From contig JADHZB010000753.1 of assembly GCA_015657535.1 (NCBI GenBank), forward strand, positions 1-32,864: a stretch of 32,864 bases of DNA, given 5' to 3'. The position numbers and the translations under genes were made by a program. Under the pieces are notes generated by a model, which saw nothing but the letters and a program-made list of their open reading frames with translations, was not told the DNA's origin and ran no database searches. This DNA is from Nephromyces sp. MM_2019 (lineage: Eukaryota; Apicomplexa; Aconoidasida; Nephromycida). Of the stretch, positions 31,353-32,864 are shown piece after piece (the first letter of the stretch is position 1; each line of letters opens with the position of its first letter).

Positions 31353-32864
31353 ATGAGGGTGTATGCCCTTAACACCAGGTGTGTTGGAGGCACACACCTG
31401 TTTCATGCTGCTAGTTCACGTTACACACAGTATGGGCTAAGGTTTGGTGTGTGTAAATCAATAGCTTATCAGTTTTCCTGGGAGAGAAACAGTGGAAATA
31501 CCTTGCTTGCTAGACAAGGTATGAGGAGCCTCATCAGTGACTCACACACAGGCATGAAACTCCCTACCATCGACGAACTCGGACCATTAAGAGGCCTGGT
31601 GAGGAAACCTACCGGTAACTCACACACACACATAAAGAATCAAGCTGCTCAAACTATACGTTTGACCCAAAAGCTGCATCAACTTGCTCATGTAGTTGTC
31701 CTCGGTGGTAAGAGGCAGGAAAGGAGTGGCATGTTAGCAAAACTGGATGTTCTCAGCAATAAAAGCTCTGAGAATTACACCGTGTACAGATCTGAAGGCT
31801 CCGCCCATAGCAACCGTATGTGTGCGAAGAGCCCTACTAGGTGTGAGTCCTTACGCTTCCAAACCTGGAAGATTAGCAACGCTCATCATATACTTTATCT
31901 TCAAAACTGTTGGAGGTTTCACGGTGTTACAAAGGCTAGTCATTGCAGCTTAGCAGGCATGAAACCCACACACACGCACAGCGTTTGGACCAAGAAGATG
32001 CCGTATAGCAGAGATCTCTGGAGATGCTGTGAAGCAGTAGGGTTTAGATCTTCTTCGTCTTCCTCTAAATTTGTATCTCCCTCTGTGTTTGTTTCTGCCA
32101 CTGCGTTTGCATCTTTTTCCCGTCCACCCCCTTCTCAGAAAAGTCCCCCTACACCCTTCATTCCCCAAACCTTCCCCTCACCCCCCACCCCCTTCCCCTC
32201 CTCTTCACTCTCCCCATTCTTCACCACCCCCGACTCTTCCAGCACCTCCCCACACCCGCCCGTTTCCCGCAAGTACCACAGCAATGCCCACCCCCCCCCC
32301 ACCCAATTTCCCAGATATATCATCGTCATGGCCCTCTCAATGTTTGGCCTAACCTTCGCTCTCGTTCCCCTCTATCAGCTCTTCTGTGAGTCTACCGGGT
32401 ATAACGGCACCACTACTGCCGTTCAACACTACTATAAGCCTCCTCCAGACGCTGAATCAAAGGCTGGAAAGAAGCTGTTAGAGATAACCTTTGCTGCTCA
32501 GTCTAACCTTCCCTGGGACTTCAGACCAGCTCAGAAGAAGCTGATTCTCAAGCCTGGAGAGACGGCTTTAGCCTTTTACACTGCAAAGAATCGAATGAGC
32601 TATCCTCTCATTGGAACTGCAGTTTATCATGTTCTTCCTCCAGAGGCAGGAATATACTTTAACAAAATCCAATGCTTTTGCTTTGAAGAGCAGCTTCTCA
32701 ATCCTAATGAGGAGGTAGATATGCCTGTCTTCTTCTTCATCGATCCTGAGATCGTCGACGACCCAAGATTTGATGATATCAATAAGTTAACTTTATCGTA
32801 TATCTTCTTCGAATCAGCAGCGGAGATTCCGAAGGAGTATAGGGAGTTGGGGGGAGTGGGGAGT
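31353..32864 (+). CDS. COX11: Cytochrome c oxidase assembly protein Cox11 (C-terminus cut by window edge)
   Basis: Copper chaperone of the mitochondrial inner membrane that supplies copper to the CuB site of cytochrome oxidase subunit 1. The frame is open for 504 codons, from the first ATG after TAA (31344) to the edge, with no stop reached. The family core begins near residue 322: a membrane segment YIIVMALSMFGLTFALVPLY (322-341), then QLFC with conserved Cys345 and TGYNGTT, NLPWDF, the copper-binding CFCF (Cys441 and Cys443), FEEQ, VDMPVFFFIDPE and LSYIFFES. An ATG at 31998 starts MPYSRDLWRCCEAVGFRSSS, a good mitochondrial presequence, and would give a family-typical length; it may be the true start. 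Residues 1-215 would then be upstream sequence. They include translated CA tracts (SHTG, NSHTHIKN, KPTHTHS). Residues 240-320 are Ser/Pro-rich and contain a C10 run. The Cox11 call is certain; the start is not. Confidence 0.93.
   Translation, partial: MRVYALNTRCVGGTHLFHAASSRYTQYGLRFGVCKSIAYQFSWERNSGNTLLARQGMRSLISDSHTGMKLPTIDELGPLRGLVRKPTGNSHTHIKNQAAQTIRLTQKLHQLAHVVVLGGKRQERSGMLAKLDVLSNKSSENYTVYRSEGSAHSNRMCAKSPTRCESLRFQTWKISNAHHILYLQNCWRFHGVTKASHCSLAGMKPTHTHSVWTKKMPYSRDLWRCCEAVGFRSSSSSSKFVSPSVFVSATAFASFSRPPPSQKSPPTPFIPQTFPSPPTPFPSSSLSPFFTTPDSSSTSPHPPVSRKYHSNAHPPPTQFPRYIIVMALSMFGLTFALVPLYQLFCESTGYNGTTTAVQHYYKPPPDAESKAGKKLLEITFAAQSNLPWDFRPAQKKLILKPGETALAFYTAKNRMSYPLIGTAVYHVLPPEAGIYFNKIQCFCFEEQLLNPNEEVDMPVFFFIDPEIVDDPRFDDINKLTLSYIFFESAAEIPKEYRELGGVGS
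31376..31400 (+). other. Hairpin, perfect 8-bp stem
   Basis: CAGGTGTG, a 9-nt loop, then CACACCTG, just inside the long Cox11 open frame. If translation starts at 31998 this lies in the leader RNA. Confidence 0.4.
31498..31522 (+). other. Hairpin, perfect 8-bp stem
   Basis: ATACCTTG, a 9-nt loop, then CAAGGTAT. Same stem and loop lengths as the hairpin at 31376-31400, about 120 bp downstream of it. Confidence 0.4.

Overview
The window is nuclear DNA of a eukaryotic protist. Three protein genes can be supported: a DEAD-box RNA helicase on the minus strand at the left edge, a divergent cyclin on the plus strand at 24.3-27.3 kb, and the mitochondrial copper chaperone Cox11 on the plus strand at the right edge. 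The helicase and the cyclin have GT-AG introns of about 0.35-1.3 kb. Gene density is low and the non-coding DNA is full of (TG)n/(CA)n tracts and short tandem arrays. Long introns, insert-rich conserved proteins and the Cox11 C-terminal sequence would fit an apicomplexan (coccidian-like) or related alveolate. That placement is inference and cannot be proven here.

Layout. 1-3590: helicase gene (minus), open at the left edge, with a duplicated start region and an in-frame upstream ORF at 3537-3670. 3.7-11.1 kb: AT-rich DNA with minisatellites and no gene I can prove; a ubiquitin-like open frame (6275-6652, minus) and two short-intron stitched models (9042-9520 and 7505-8182, minus) are weak candidates. 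11.1-11.65 kb: a CpG- and GC-rich island. To its left the plus strand mostly carries CA tracts; to its right it is T-rich and carries TG tracts. 11.65-24.3 kb: about 12.6 kb of gene-poor DNA with many tandem arrays. 24.32-27.31 kb: cyclin, three exons. 27.3-31.35 kb: gene-poor, with an 83-bp tandem repeat and a perfect AT palindrome. 31.35-32.86 kb: Cox11, running off the right edge with no stop.

The genes share no pathway and no operon-like arrangement. The helicase (basic, Ser/Arg-rich N-terminus) and Cox11 may both act in the mitochondrion; the cyclin is a predicted CDK partner. The most interesting points are the tandem duplication that made an in-frame uORF ending directly before the helicase ATG, the large insertions in the helicase and cyclin cores, the Cox11 N-terminal extension containing translated CA tracts, and the polarity switch at the CpG island.
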